Assembly (NCBI GenBank): GCA_965216535.1
Contig: OZ244175.1
Location: 4,588,001-4,652,000 of the forward strand
DNA: 64,000 nucleotides
Reading direction: 5' to 3'
Origin: Hoeflea_A sp965216535
GTDB taxonomy: Bacteria; Pseudomonadota; Alphaproteobacteria; Rhizobiales; Rhizobiaceae
Part shown: positions 9,308 to 18,395 of the stretch, one piece after another
How the letters are laid out: each line of letters opens with the position of its first letter
How positions within the stretch are numbered: position 1 is the first letter of the stretch
Position numbers and translations under genes: made by a program
The notes under the pieces: generated by a model
The model's input: the letters and a program-made list of their open reading frames with translations, nothing else
Database searches by the model: none
What the model was told of the DNA's origin: nothing

Positions 9308-10303
9308 GTGCAATCACGACGTTCTTTCTTGGCGGCGACTGCCGGCGGCCTCGCCGCCGCGTTGTCGAACAACGCCATGGCACAGAAAGCCAGGCCCGGA
9401 GACGAACTCAAGCCTGGTGAGTGGGTCTGGTATCCTGAGCGGTCTCAATATGGACCCGTGGCCATTGTTGTATCGCTGAGTGACCAGTTGGCTTTCGTTT
9501 ACAGAAATGGAATTCGCATCGGCGCCACGACCGTATCGACCGGCCGCCCGGGCTTTGAGACACCGACCGGTGTCTTCACGATCCTGCGCAAGGAAAAAAT
9601 GCATCACTCGAGCAAGTACAACAATGCTCCGATGCCAGACAGCCAGTTCTTCTTCGGCGGCGCCGCCTTGCACGCGGGTGGACTGCCGGGTTACCCGAGC
9701 TCGCATGGATGCGTTCATCTGCCCACCAAGTTTGCAGAGCTGGTTTTTGGTGTCACCCATAACGGCACGCCGGTGATCGTCACCAACGAGCGCTCGGGTG
9801 TCGGAAGCCTTTCCCATGCCGGGCTCGTCATGTCCCAATCGGATCTCAAACAGATCGAGACAATGACCGGCCATGTTGCCGGCAAATCCTTGCCGGTTGA
9901 CAGGAAGGGCAGTGGCAATGGTTCTTTCAGTCTGCTCGTCAGTGGCGCCGATCGGTCCGTCTACGGGCTGAGGGACGGCCAAATCGTCCTGCAGTCGGGC
10001 ATCGGCATTGCCAACCCGGGAAGACCGCTGGGCAGCCATGTGTACATCCTTCAAGGCTTCGATTCAGGCCGCAAGTCTTTCGATTGGATCGCCGTCGGCA
10101 TGGGAACGGGTCATGATGACAATGTTCGCCAGCAACGGGAGTTGGCCGCCACCACTCGTCTGACAATCCCGCCGGATGCCTATTCCACGATCGCTCGCAA
10201 TCTGCATCCGGGTTCGGCCTTCATGCTCACCGACTTACCGGCACATCCGGACACGCGAACAGGAACCGACTTCGTTATTATGCGCGATCGCTCCAAAGGC
10301 TGA
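9308..10303 (+). CDS. L,D-transpeptidase (YkuD family)
   Basis: This 331-residue exported enzyme starts with a twin-arginine-like or Sec signal (RRSFLAATAGG). The YkuD domain covers about 50-160, with H122 and the catalytic SHGCVHLP motif (H133, C135). These enzymes form 3-3 peptidoglycan cross-links or attach proteins to the wall. The C-terminal half (about 190-330) is not assigned. A GTG start has a GAGG site upstream. It is followed two bases later by the HAD phosphatase, so the two are probably co-transcribed. Confidence 0.92.
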   Translation: MQSRRSFLAATAGGLAAALSNNAMAQKARPGDELKPGEWVWYPERSQYGPVAIVVSLSDQLAFVYRNGIRIGATTVSTGRPGFETPTGVFTILRKEKMHHSSKYNNAPMPDSQFFFGGAALHAGGLPGYPSSHGCVHLPTKFAELVFGVTHNGTPVIVTNERSGVGSLSHAGLVMSQSDLKQIETMTGHVAGKSLPVDRKGSGNGSFSLLVSGADRSVYGLRDGQIVLQSGIGIANPGRPLGSHVYILQGFDSGRKSFDWIAVGMGTGHDDNVRQQRELAATTRLTIPPDAYSTIARNLHPGSAFMLTDLPAHPDTRTGTDFVIMRDRSKG

Positions 10304-10305
10304 TC

Positions 10306-10956
10306 ATGCGTCCGGAGCTCGTGATATTCGATTGTGACGGAGTCCTGGTCGACAGCGAGCCGGCGCACAATGAGGTGCTGTCCGAGAACCTCTCCGGATA
10401 CGGTCTCGATCTCTCCCCCGAAGCCTGCTGGCGGATCTTCGCCGGAGGCAGCATGACCGATACTCGCGACAAAGCGAAAGCTCTGGGCGCTGATCTGCAT
10501 GCCGATTGGATCGATGAGATTTACGGGCAGATCCACGCAAAATTGCGTCTGGGTGTGCCTGCGGTCGATGGAATCGCGAAGCTGCTTGGGCACCTGAGGC
10601 GTGCAGAGGTGCCGTTTTGTGTGGCCTCCAACGGCAGTGAAGCCAAGATGGCAATTACACTTGGTCAAACCGACCTGCTCAGGCACTTTGACAATGCCAT
10701 CTTCTCCGCCCACACCGTCGGCATCGCCAAACCGGACCCGGGCCTGTTCCTGCATGCCGCGGCAGCGCACGGCAGCCATCCGCATAGCTGCGTTGTCGTT
10801 GAAGACAGCTCGACTGGAGCGAAGGCCGCCCGTGCGGCAGGGATGCGCTGCTATGGCTATGCGCCCCATGGTGATACGGGGGTGTTAACCGCGGAGGGTG
10901 CGATCGTTTTTGGCGATATGTTGGAATTGGTTGAAAAGCTCGATCTTCAGCCTTGA
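10306..10956 (+). CDS. HAD-superfamily phosphatase (subfamily IA)
   Basis: This 216-residue hydrolase has the HAD motif I DCDGVLVDSEP (nucleophile D9, acid D11), motif II in CVASNGS, a conserved Lys in IAKPDPGLF and motif III VVEDSSTGAKAA. The cap domain between motifs I and II is helical as in beta-phosphoglucomutase and phosphoglycolate phosphatase relatives. The substrate is a small phosphorylated metabolite that cannot be specified. It begins two bases after the L,D-transpeptidase stop. Confidence 0.9.
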   Translation: MRPELVIFDCDGVLVDSEPAHNEVLSENLSGYGLDLSPEACWRIFAGGSMTDTRDKAKALGADLHADWIDEIYGQIHAKLRLGVPAVDGIAKLLGHLRRAEVPFCVASNGSEAKMAITLGQTDLLRHFDNAIFSAHTVGIAKPDPGLFLHAAAAHGSHPHSCVVVEDSSTGAKAARAAGMRCYGYAPHGDTGVLTAEGAIVFGDMLELVEKLDLQP

Positions 10957-10974
10957 ACCAAACCGCGAATCGAT

Positions 10975-11061
10975 GCAGAAAGTCGGCAGACGTTGGCCAC
11001 AGCCACCGCCTCCCTGTAAAAGCAGAAAGACGCCGGCCACAGCCAGCGCCTCCCTGTTCAG
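10975..11061. repeat. Imperfect tandem duplication, about 40-47 bp unit
   Basis: Two units start with GCAGAAAG and end with GGCCACAGCCA(C/G)CGCCTCCCTGT: 10975-11021 and 11022-11061. The second lacks about seven bases in the middle. It lies right after the HAD gene in a 660-bp gene-free stretch. No coding sense or clear hairpin accompanies it. Confidence 0.75.
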
Positions 11062-11170
11062 TCGAAGTTGGCAAGTCAGACTTAGAGCGAGTGCCCTCAA
11101 GCAAAGCGCAATATCTGTTTGTCACCTTCGTCTGGTGCGGTCTCAATCCCATCGCAAGATGAGTTTTTGA

Positions 11171-11310
11171 CCTGACGTTCCATTCACTCGAAAGTTTCCG
11201 GTCCGCCTGACATTCCTTCCACCCGAAGGCTTCCAGTCCGTCTCGCGATCAATTCACCCGGAGGCTCCTTGTCCGCGTCGCCACCGATCCGCCCGAAGGC
11301 GCCTCGATTG
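11171..11310. repeat. Degenerate 35-bp tandem repeat, four units
   Basis: Units begin at 11171, 11206, 11241 and 11276. Units 1 and 2 agree at about 28 of 35 positions; unit 3 shares about 23 with unit 2; unit 4 keeps mainly the CCCGAAGGC core. Each unit carries CACYCGRARGYT-like sequence and the first three end in GTCCG. There are no unique spacers, so this is not a CRISPR. A 35-bp period is not a multiple of three, arguing against coding. The rest of the gap 10957-11618 contains nothing else I can name. Confidence 0.7.
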
Positions 11311-11618
11311 CGTGGCCCAGCCGGTGCATGCATTCACCTTCAAGGCCCCTGCCCGCCACGTGGCTCCCTGGCTTGGTTCGTCCAGGACGTTCCATCCAGA
11401 CCACTCACAGGTTTGTCAGGCTCCCCGGTCCATTTTTCTCCCAGTTGGCGTTTGGGAATTTCCCGGACCCGACGCATTCGATGATGCGAAAAATTGCCGA
11501 ATGTGTCGAGTCCGAGTATTCCACAGTGGATAACTCAGGGGATAACTTCCTGATTTCTATTTCCGCCAGCAACCGGTCTGGCAAAAAATGCCCGCAATCC
11601 CCGCTTGGAGCTTCCAAT

Positions 11619-12200
11619 TTGACCATCAAAAATCGCATCCGGAACCTTGAGCGCCAGACGCTTTACCAGGGTTGGTCGACCTTGACCCAGGCCCGCTACG
11701 ACTACCAGCGCAGCGATGGCAGCTGGCAGGCCCAACAGCGCGACCTCTACGATTGCGGACACGGAGCCGCCATTCTGCTCTACGACCTCGATAGGCGTAC
11801 TGTGATCCTGACGCGGCAGTTTCGTGCCGCCCCTTATTGTGCAGGCTATGACGATTTGCTCATGGAGGTTCCGGCAGGCTTGCTGGACGGAGCTTCGCCT
11901 GAAGATCGCATCCGGGCCGAAACCGAAGAAGAAACCGGGTTCCGCATCACCGGCGTTCAAAAGGTATTCGAGGCTTTCATGTCCCCGGGCGCGCTGATCC
12001 AGAAAAATACCTGTTTTGTAGCGCCGTATTCACCGGACCAGCGGGTTTCCGAGGGCGGAGGCCATGTCGATGAAGGTGAAGATATCGAGGTCCTGGAAGT
12101 CTCTTTCGACGACGCCATGGAGATGATCGGGGACGGCCGCATTCAGGACGGCAAAACCATCATGCTTCTGCAATATGCGGCGCTCAATCTGTTTCGCTGA
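11619..12200 (+). CDS. nudK: NudK-like Nudix hydrolase (GDP-mannose pyrophosphatase type)
   Basis: This 193-residue Nudix protein matches NudK over its whole length, including GATILL-like GAAILLYD, RQFR, the Nudix box at about 87-108 (PAGLLD to EEETGF), MSPG, and the GGGHVDEGEDIEVLEV and DGKTI segments. The acid at the seventh Nudix-box position is replaced by Ser. NudK hydrolyses GDP-mannose and related sugar nucleotides. I choose the TTG at 11619 (GGAG at 11607-11610) because it gives the family length; a start at 11328 would add 97 residues of non-homologous sequence. Confidence 0.88.
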   Translation: MTIKNRIRNLERQTLYQGWSTLTQARYDYQRSDGSWQAQQRDLYDCGHGAAILLYDLDRRTVILTRQFRAAPYCAGYDDLLMEVPAGLLDGASPEDRIRAETEEETGFRITGVQKVFEAFMSPGALIQKNTCFVAPYSPDQRVSEGGGHVDEGEDIEVLEVSFDDAMEMIGDGRIQDGKTIMLLQYAALNLFR

Positions 12201-12211
12201 AGTGGCCTCGG

Positions 12212-13240
12212 TCAGGAATCCGAGGACCTGGCCCAGAGATTGACCTTTTCTTCATCCGCGAAATCATCGATTGCCCTGAGCTCTTCGGCCGTAAATTCAA
12301 GATTTGCGACCGCGCCCACGCAATCGATGATCTGTTGCGGTCGCGACGCCCCGATGAGGGCCGATGTCATGCCGCCGTCGCGCAACACCCAGGCGATGGC
12401 CATCTGAGCCAGACTCTGGTCGCGTTGCTTGGCGATGTCGTTCAGGCGCCTGAGGTTTTCGATCGTGCGCTCGGACAGAAGATTGGGATTGAGGCTCTTT
12501 CCCTGGGTCGCTCGGCTGCCCTCCGGAATTCCACCGAGATATTTACCCGTCAGCATTCCTTGTGCCAGCGGGGTAAAGGCAATTGAACCTATGCCGAGTT
12601 CCTTCAGCGTGTCCTTCAGACCATCCCGCTCCACCCATCGGTTGATCATATTGTAGCTGGGCTGATGAATGATGCAGGGCGTTCCCAGCTGCTCCAGGAT
12701 CGCGGCGGCCTCGCGAGTGCGCTGCGAATTGTAGGATGAGATGCCCACGTAGAGTGCCCTGCCCGATCGGACGATGTGATCGAGCGCTCCCATCGTTTCC
12801 TCCAGCGGCGTATCGGGGTCAAATCGGTGAGAGTAGAAGATATCGACATAATCCAGACCCAACCGTTTCAGGCTCTGGTCGCAGGACGAGATGAGATACT
12901 TTCGACTGCCCCATTCGCCATAAGGGCCGTCCCACATGCGGTATCCCGCTTTTGACGAGATGATCAGTTCATCGCGATAGGCCGAAAGGTCGGTGCGCAG
13001 GATATCGCCGAAAGCCGTTTCAGCACTGCCGGGTGGTGGTCCGTAATTGTTGGCGAGATCAAAGTGGGTAATGCCATTGTCGAAGGCCGTCCGACAAAGT
13101 TCGCGCTTGGTTTCAAATGGTGTATCACCGCCGAAATTGTGCCAGAGCCCGAGCGAAATCGCCGGCAGGTTCAGGCCTGAGCTTCCACAACGGTTGTAGA
13201 CCATCTTTTCATAGCGATCGTCGGCGGCGACATAGGGCAT
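12212..13240 (-). CDS. gpr: YghZ-type aldo/keto reductase
   Basis: This 342-residue AKR14-family enzyme has the tetrad D61, Y66 (in ANNYGPPPGSAE), K97 and H138 (YSHRFD). The GPPPGSAE loop and KYLISSCDQSLKRLGLDYVDIFY segment are characteristic of YghZ, which reduces L-glyceraldehyde 3-phosphate and methylglyoxal and binds NADPH. An ATG with TGGAG upstream sets the start. It is convergent with nudK, 11 bp apart. Substrate in this organism is inferred from the family. Confidence 0.9.
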   Translation of the reverse strand: MPYVAADDRYEKMVYNRCGSSGLNLPAISLGLWHNFGGDTPFETKRELCRTAFDNGITHFDLANNYGPPPGSAETAFGDILRTDLSAYRDELIISSKAGYRMWDGPYGEWGSRKYLISSCDQSLKRLGLDYVDIFYSHRFDPDTPLEETMGALDHIVRSGRALYVGISSYNSQRTREAAAILEQLGTPCIIHQPSYNMINRWVERDGLKDTLKELGIGSIAFTPLAQGMLTGKYLGGIPEGSRATQGKSLNPNLLSERTIENLRRLNDIAKQRDQSLAQMAIAWVLRDGGMTSALIGASRPQQIIDCVGAVANLEFTAEELRAIDDFADEEKVNLWARSSDS

Positions 13241-13315
13241 CGCATTTCACTCCACAAAGGTTCAATTGAGGTCGCGGTCAGAACGGTGCGACTGGATCTT
13301 CAGCGAACAATTCGA

Positions 13316-14269
13316 CTAGGGATCGCTGTCATCTGCAAATTTGTCGGTGGCCAGGATCGTCTGATCCAGTATTCCGGGTTCGTTGAAGGCGTGGCCGGCG
13401 CCTTCGACCAACTGGAATTCCGCTTCCGGCCAGGCTCGATGCAGATCCCAGGCGGTGCGAACCGGCGTTACGACATCCTGACGCCCCTGAATGATCACGC
13501 CGGGAATATGCTTCAGGCGGTTAGCATCGCGGAGCAACTGAGCATCGCGGAAAAATCCCCGGTGCATGAAGTAATGATTTTCAATCCGGGCGAGCGCCAG
13601 GGCAAAATCGTCAGAGGTGTGATTTTCGATGAGTTTCTCGTCGGGCAGCAGGCGGACCGTCTCCGCTTCCCATTGGCTCCAGGCACGAGCCGCTTCAATC
13701 TGGGTTTCGCGTTCGGGCGCGGTCAGCAGCTTCTGGTAAGCCTCGATCAGATCACCGCGTTCTTCGTCAGGAACCGGATCCAGGAAACGTTGCCACTTGT
13801 CCGGATAGAGCCAGGACGCCCCATCCTGATAGTACCAGAGAAGCTCCGACCGGCGCACAGTGAATACGCCACGCACGATCAATTCCGAGACCCGATCCGG
13901 GTGGGTTTCCGCATAGGCCAGAGCCAGGGAACTTCCCCAGGAGCCACCGAGAACCAGCCACCGATCGACCTCGAACTTCATTCGCAACGATTCGATATCG
14001 TCCACCAGATGCCATGTGGTGTTGCTTTCGAGGCTGGCATGAGGCGTCGACCGGCCGCAGCCGCGCTGATCGAAAAGCAAAACACGGTAGCGGTCCGGGT
14101 CGAACAGTCTGCGATGGTCCTCGTTGCATCCGGCACCAGGGCCACCATGCAGGAACACAGCCGGCTTTCCGGCCGGATTGCCGCAAAGTTCCCAGTAGAT
14201 TTCGTGCCCGTTGCCGACGTTCAGCATTCCGGAGTTGTAGGGTTCCAGCGGCGGATATGCCTTGCGCAC
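13316..14269 (-). CDS. pip: Proline iminopeptidase
   Basis: This 317-residue alpha/beta hydrolase of peptidase family S33 has the oxyanion HGGPG motif (41-45), the nucleophile elbow GGSWGS (S110), D265 (GRQDVVTP) and H293 (GAGHAF). It removes N-terminal proline from peptides in the cytosol. The start is a GTG with GGGAGG upstream. It sits 75 bp downstream of the YghZ-type gene on the same strand, so shared transcription is possible but not required. Confidence 0.95.
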   Translation of the reverse strand: MRKAYPPLEPYNSGMLNVGNGHEIYWELCGNPAGKPAVFLHGGPGAGCNEDHRRLFDPDRYRVLLFDQRGCGRSTPHASLESNTTWHLVDDIESLRMKFEVDRWLVLGGSWGSSLALAYAETHPDRVSELIVRGVFTVRRSELLWYYQDGASWLYPDKWQRFLDPVPDEERGDLIEAYQKLLTAPERETQIEAARAWSQWEAETVRLLPDEKLIENHTSDDFALALARIENHYFMHRGFFRDAQLLRDANRLKHIPGVIIQGRQDVVTPVRTAWDLHRAWPEAEFQLVEGAGHAFNEPGILDQTILATDKFADDSDP

Positions 14270-14390
14270 GAAGTCCTCCCGTCAAGCGCATCGGCCTTGC
14301 CTCTAAGGCGTGGCCGGTGTCAATCCAGCGAATCCGGTGCGGATTCGGCGCAACATAACCGGAGTGCGGCGGCAGCGCAAAGCGCGGCAG

Positions 14391-14912
14391 TCAATTCAGC
14401 AGTCGCAAAAATGTCGCCCCGCCAAGAAGCAGCGCTGCGTAGGACCCGACAATGGCCGCCACACTCGCTACGCCGCAGAACTGACCAAGCCGGGCCAGCA
14501 ATCGCGAGCGGCGATTGTCGTGCACGAACGGATCGGTGAAATCGAGATCCTGCTCTGCCATGGCCTGTGTCTGTGCGTATTGGCTGGCATAGGACAGCCC
14601 CGGCGCCAGGACACTCAGAAAAATAGCGGCGAAAAACCAGGAGACAGCCGCTTCCACCTGACCGGTTTCGATACCCGGTCGCGTGTGGTTGAGCAGATCA
14701 TAGCCCAGCGAAGCGATGATTCCGCCGACCGCGGCGAAGGCCGGTGCACGTATGGCAGCGATCGCAAATGGGCTGATCAGGTCGAAGTTCTTCTGCAAGC
14801 TGGCATTGTGACGCAAATGCGCAGCTTTCCCCTCCTCGAAAATCAATCCGATTTTGTGTCCGTCGGGCAAGGAAATCTCCCGGAAATTCAGCGGGAACAG
14901 GTCGATATTCAC
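14391..14912 (-). CDS. Small membrane protein, unknown function
   Basis: This 173-residue protein is unrecognised. A soluble N-terminus (NIDLFPLNFREISLPDG) precedes about three hydrophobic segments, near residues 50-70, 80-105 and 145-170. The open frame extends upstream to 15152, but the upstream residues have no membrane or domain character and overlap the divergent MFS gene; I place the start at the GTG 14912. The Shine-Dalgarno site is weak, so the start is uncertain. Confidence 0.6.
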   Translation of the reverse strand: MNIDLFPLNFREISLPDGHKIGLIFEEGKAAHLRHNASLQKNFDLISPFAIAAIRAPAFAAVGGIIASLGYDLLNHTRPGIETGQVEAAVSWFFAAIFLSVLAPGLSYASQYAQTQAMAEQDLDFTDPFVHDNRRSRLLARLGQFCGVASVAAIVGSYAALLLGGATFLRLLN

Positions 14913-15069
14913 GTTCCGTAACCGGCAAAATGGGCGTTTGTATGGATTGCGGTCCCGAGTTGCCCGAACGGCACTATCCGATTGGTGGACACCGCATGCG
15001 CCAGCCGCATTGTCGCCGTTCACGCAGCCGGCTAAGGTGCTTCGGTATCGTCTGACGGGGGATTGGACC

Positions 15070-16311
15070 ATGTCGCCACTTGCCAAGTTCGCGCTGTTGG
15101 CCGTGGTCTTTGTCGATCTGATCGGCCAGGGACTGGTGTTTCCGATCATCAATGAACTGGTAATGGATCCGAAGCTCGTATTCCTGCCGGTCTCGACGTC
15201 GGATGCGACCCGCCACTACGACTACGGTCTGGTCATCGGCATCTTCTTTCTCGCCTGGTTTCTGGGCGCGGTCTACATCGCCAAACTCTCCGACACGATC
15301 GGGCGCAAGAACGCCATCATGATTTGTCTGTTCGGCGCGCTTGTCGGCTATGTGATTACAATCGTCTCTCTGTTTCTTGACAGCCTTTGGCTGCTGATCC
15401 TCGGTCGTGCCGTGACGGGCTTCACGGCAGGAAACCAACCAATTGCCCAGGCAGCGATGATTGATGCCAGCCGAAACGAAGCCGAAAAGGCCCGTAACAT
15501 GGGCTTCATCGTTGCCGGCATCAGTGCCGGCCTGGTCGGCGGGCCGATTATCGGCGGGCTTTTGTCCGACAAGGCAATTCTCGGCGACTTCGCCAGTATC
15601 AAACTGCCCTTCTATTGTGCGGTGGTGCTGATCGTTGCCACCATCATTCTTGTGCAGGTCAGCTTCAAGGACATCCGGCAAAAGCGCGAGAAGCTGAAAA
15701 TAGACCCGCTCGAGGTTTTCACGCTGCTCCTGCGAATCCGCGAGAAACCCGTCGTGGCAAGACTTTGCACGGTCTATTTGTGTTTCATGACCGCGAATGT
15801 GTCTTTCTACATTTTCATGGACAATTATCTGACGAGCCGGTTTGGCATCGGATTGCTTGGCACCAGCATGGCCATGATGGTGCTGGGCCTCACGCTGGCC
15901 ATCTCCAGCACGTTCTTTGTCGATCCCGTTCTGAGCCGGTTTGGAAAACGTCGTGTCATCGGCCTGGTGACCGTCGGGATGGGATTGAGTGCCCTGCTTT
16001 TCATCGCTACACCCGTCGCCTTCTTTTGCTACGTCTTCATCGCAACTTACTACTTCGGCTTCGGCATCGCCTATCCGGCCCTGCTCGGCATTTTTTCCGC
16101 CAGCGTCGGTGAAGATGAACAGGGCTGGGTCATGGGCGTTACCACGGCGGGTTTCACGTTTGCAGCAGGGATCATGTCACTGATCGGCGGCCTGTTGATG
16201 GCTGTCGATATCCGCATGCCATTTTATGTGGTGGTGGTCGCCGCCGCCCTTGCACTGGTTTTCATGCGCACGACCTGGAACGACGAAGCCGTCAAGCGCA
16301 TAACGCAGTAA
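15070..16311 (+). CDS. MFS drug-efflux-type transporter
   Basis: This 413-residue protein has about 12 membrane helices and the MFS motif A between helices 2 and 3 (KLSDTIGRKN), plus the helix-5 motif C-like GISAGLVGGPIIGG typical of DHA1/TetA drug:H+ antiporters. The ATG at 15070 follows GGGGGA; the longer frame from 14854 adds residues with no similarity. The transported compound is unknown. It is divergent from the small membrane protein gene, with about 157 bp between starts. Confidence 0.88.
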   Translation: MSPLAKFALLAVVFVDLIGQGLVFPIINELVMDPKLVFLPVSTSDATRHYDYGLVIGIFFLAWFLGAVYIAKLSDTIGRKNAIMICLFGALVGYVITIVSLFLDSLWLLILGRAVTGFTAGNQPIAQAAMIDASRNEAEKARNMGFIVAGISAGLVGGPIIGGLLSDKAILGDFASIKLPFYCAVVLIVATIILVQVSFKDIRQKREKLKIDPLEVFTLLLRIREKPVVARLCTVYLCFMTANVSFYIFMDNYLTSRFGIGLLGTSMAMMVLGLTLAISSTFFVDPVLSRFGKRRVIGLVTVGMGLSALLFIATPVAFFCYVFIATYYFGFGIAYPALLGIFSASVGEDEQGWVMGVTTAGFTFAAGIMSLIGGLLMAVDIRMPFYVVVVAAALALVFMRTTWNDEAVKRITQ

Positions 16312-16345
16312 AGCCGGGCGTTTGACCCTCTACTCCCGCCACGAG

Positions 16346-17002
16346 TTACCAGTCGATGGGCTTTCGATCCCGGAAGAACTTGCCGGTTGGTCCATCGTCG
16401 CCCAATGTCGCCAACCAGATCGCTGTATCGGCACCTTCTTCGGGTGACTTGGTCGCTGCGGTGCCGCCCATTCGCGTGCGTACCCATCCGGGACACATCG
16501 CGTTGACTTTGACCGTGCCTGGAAGCGTGCGAGCCGTTGCGACCGTTAGCGCGTTGAGTGCTGCCTTGGCCACCCCGTAGGCAGCAGGACCGGCCACACC
16601 ATCGGAAAAAGCACCCCATCCTGAAGACACATTCACGATACGACCGTAGCCCTGCGACACCATTCGCGGCGCGAGATGATGCATCAACCAGTAAGGCCCA
16701 TGCACCATAACGGCCATCGAATCGGCAAAATCCTCAGGGTCATCGAGCACTCTGCCGGACCCCAGCACGCCGGCGTTGTTGACAAGAACGTCAATCTGCC
16801 CAGCTTGTTGAACCGCATCAGCAATGCTCTTCGGATCGGCAATGTCGATCTCGAGGGCGGTCGCATTCAGCTTCGTTGCGGCCTGTTTACCGGCCTCGAG
16901 ATTGCGAGCGCCGATGAGCACCTCAAGGCCACGGTCCTGCAGGCCTTTGGCAATGGCGAAGCCGATCCCACGATTGGCTCCAGTGACCAACGCTCGTCTC
17001 AT
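16346..17002 (-). CDS. Short-chain dehydrogenase/reductase
   Basis: This 218-residue classical SDR has TGANRGIG (cofactor loop, 7-14), NNAG (75-78), and the active site S126/S127, Y142 and K146. The arginine after the glycine-rich loop (GARNLEAG) suggests NADP(H) preference. It is the last gene of a same-strand set made up of an alpha/beta hydrolase and three NTF2-like proteins, suggesting a shared catabolic or detoxification role. Substrate unknown. Confidence 0.9.
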   Translation of the reverse strand: MRRALVTGANRGIGFAIAKGLQDRGLEVLIGARNLEAGKQAATKLNATALEIDIADPKSIADAVQQAGQIDVLVNNAGVLGSGRVLDDPEDFADSMAVMVHGPYWLMHHLAPRMVSQGYGRIVNVSSGWGAFSDGVAGPAAYGVAKAALNALTVATARTLPGTVKVNAMCPGWVRTRMGGTAATKSPEEGADTAIWLATLGDDGPTGKFFRDRKPIDW

Positions 17003-17016
17003 GAAAGTTCACCTGC

Positions 17017-17400
17017 TCAGTTTGCATATTGCAGAGACATCTTGGTGATCCTGCCATCGGCGTCCCACCAGTAGGAATAGTGCACGACCCAACTCAGCCA
17101 ATTGACCTCGGTCTTGGCATAGCCGTCGGATTGTTCGAGGATCTTTCGATGGCGGAAGCTATCTCCTCCTGGAATGACCTCCCGCTCAGCCCAGGCCCGG
17201 ATGGCCTCTTGCCCCGTGAAGGTGCGCCTTACATCAATCATCTCGGCATCTTCTGTGAAACAGGCCATATAGGCATCGATGTCCTTGGCGTTCGCGCTGC
17301 TCTGGTAGCAGGCGATTGCTGTCGGGAGCTCCTGTGCTTTTGCAGTGGCAACCAACGCAGTCACCATAAAGGGGATGGTCAACATCAAAATACGGATCAT
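17017..17400 (-). CDS. Exported SnoaL/NTF2-like protein
   Basis: This 127-residue protein has a signal peptide (1-22, ending AKAQ) and a single SnoaL-like NTF2 fold (ELPTAIACYQSSANAKDIDAYMACFTEDAEMIDV). Its ATG overlaps the stop of the previous gene by four bases (ATGA), indicating translational coupling. It ends 14 bp before the SDR. NTF2-like proteins act as small-molecule binding pockets or isomerases/hydrolases; the activity here is unknown. Confidence 0.82.
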   Translation of the reverse strand: MIRILMLTIPFMVTALVATAKAQELPTAIACYQSSANAKDIDAYMACFTEDAEMIDVRRTFTGQEAIRAWAEREVIPGGDSFRHRKILEQSDGYAKTEVNWLSWVVHYSYWWDADGRITKMSLQYAN

Positions 17401-17837
17401 GCTGCACGCTCCTGTGCCAAGCGCGGTAAATCAGCGTTACCGCTCTGAAATTTGAAGTTGAAGGTGTTTCCAGACAGCTTCCACGAACCATCCTTTACCA
17501 GCGCCAGCACGTAGTCCCCGTAGACAGTCCAGAGATCGCCATGGTCCGTGTCTGCCATCTGGTGCGTAGCCGTACCGCAAACCCGGACGGTTGCGGTCTC
17601 GTCATCATGATGGATGTCGAGTGGACCGAGGTGGTGGTGTGTTGCGTCAAATCCCGGCAACATGGCTTTCCAGCCAAGCAGGATGTCGGCCGGTGCAAGT
17701 TCTGCCCCCTCGGGTCCACCGAAACTTGAGTAGTCCAGAAAGAACGGGTTGCTCATCAGCGTCTCGGCCGCGTTCCAATCGCGACCATCGACGGCTGCAA
17801 AAAACCGCTGAACGGTGTTGATGATGTCCAGTGACAT
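17397..17837 (-). CDS. SnoaL/NTF2-like protein, cytosolic
   Basis: This 146-residue protein is a SnoaL-like NTF2 fold with no signal peptide, unlike both neighbours. It contains several His residues in the presumed cavity (DATHHHLGPLDIHHDDE). The ATG at 17837 has GAGG seven bases upstream and is preferred to TTG 17858 and ATG 17849. It overlaps the next gene by four bases. Likely an isomerase, hydrolase or binding protein; not resolved. Confidence 0.8.
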   Translation of the reverse strand: MSLDIINTVQRFFAAVDGRDWNAAETLMSNPFFLDYSSFGGPEGAELAPADILLGWKAMLPGFDATHHHLGPLDIHHDDETATVRVCGTATHQMADTDHGDLWTVYGDYVLALVKDGSWKLSGNTFNFKFQSGNADLPRLAQERAA

Positions 17838-17876
17838 GGTCGTCCTCATTTCATCCAACAGGAAATGGTTCGTCGA

Positions 17877-18371
17877 CTACTCGGCGAGGCGCCCGGGGAT
17901 CGGTTTCAGATCATAATTTGACCAGAAGAACGTATTCGCCGCGTCCTGGTCAGCGGACAGGTTCGTCGCCTCGACAATCTTGCCATCCACGATGCGGTAA
18001 ACCAGTGCCCAGGTCGTATCGACGTTGGGCTTGCCGTCGGCGTTGGACCAGCCACGATGGATGTCGACGACGTAGTTCTCATCAGCGCCGAAATAGATCG
18101 GTTCCGCCTTGAAACCCGCCGTTCCAAGCTGGGCAAAGAATGCCAAAACTTCGTCACGTCCGTTCTTGGTTCCTGACAACGGGTGGCGTCCCGGAATGTG
18201 CCACCGCACATTTTCGTCCATCACGGCGGCAATGCCATCGAGGTCGTTGTTGCCATAGGCGGCGAAGAAGCCCTGGACGACCTTGATGTTTTCTTCAGGT
18301 GATTGGGCCATGGCCGCACCGCCGGTCGCCAAAGCGGCCGCAAGGGCGGCGGAAATCGCAACACTTCTCAT
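17877..18371 (-). CDS. Exported SnoaL/NTF2-like protein
   Basis: This 164-residue protein has a signal peptide (about 1-23, ending AAMAQ) and an NTF2-like domain (NIKVVQGFFAAYGNNDLDGIAAVMDENVRWHIPG). It belongs to the limonene-epoxide-hydrolase/SnoaL_2-like group by appearance. The ATG at 18371 is favoured by AAGGA eight bases upstream over a GTG at 18377. It is the second gene in the five-gene unit after the alpha/beta hydrolase (25 bp gap). Confidence 0.82.
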   Translation of the reverse strand: MRSVAISAALAAALATGGAAMAQSPEENIKVVQGFFAAYGNNDLDGIAAVMDENVRWHIPGRHPLSGTKNGRDEVLAFFAQLGTAGFKAEPIYFGADENYVVDIHRGWSNADGKPNVDTTWALVYRIVDGKIVEATNLSADQDAANTFFWSNYDLKPIPGRLAE

Positions 18372-18395
18372 GATCACATTCCTTCTGCTTGAGAG

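Noticed and set aside
11171..11310. CRISPR array
   Set aside because: Units are contiguous with no unique spacers, diverge strongly, and no cas genes are present.
11517..11550. Two DnaA-box-like sequences (GTGGATAAC, GGGATAAC)
   Set aside because: Only two imperfect boxes, no AT-rich unwinding region and no dnaA, dnaN, hemE or rep gene nearby; not an origin.
11328..11618. N-terminal extension of nudK to the ATG at 11328
   Set aside because: It would add 97 residues translated from repeat-bearing non-coding sequence; TTG 11619 gives the family length and has a GGAG site.
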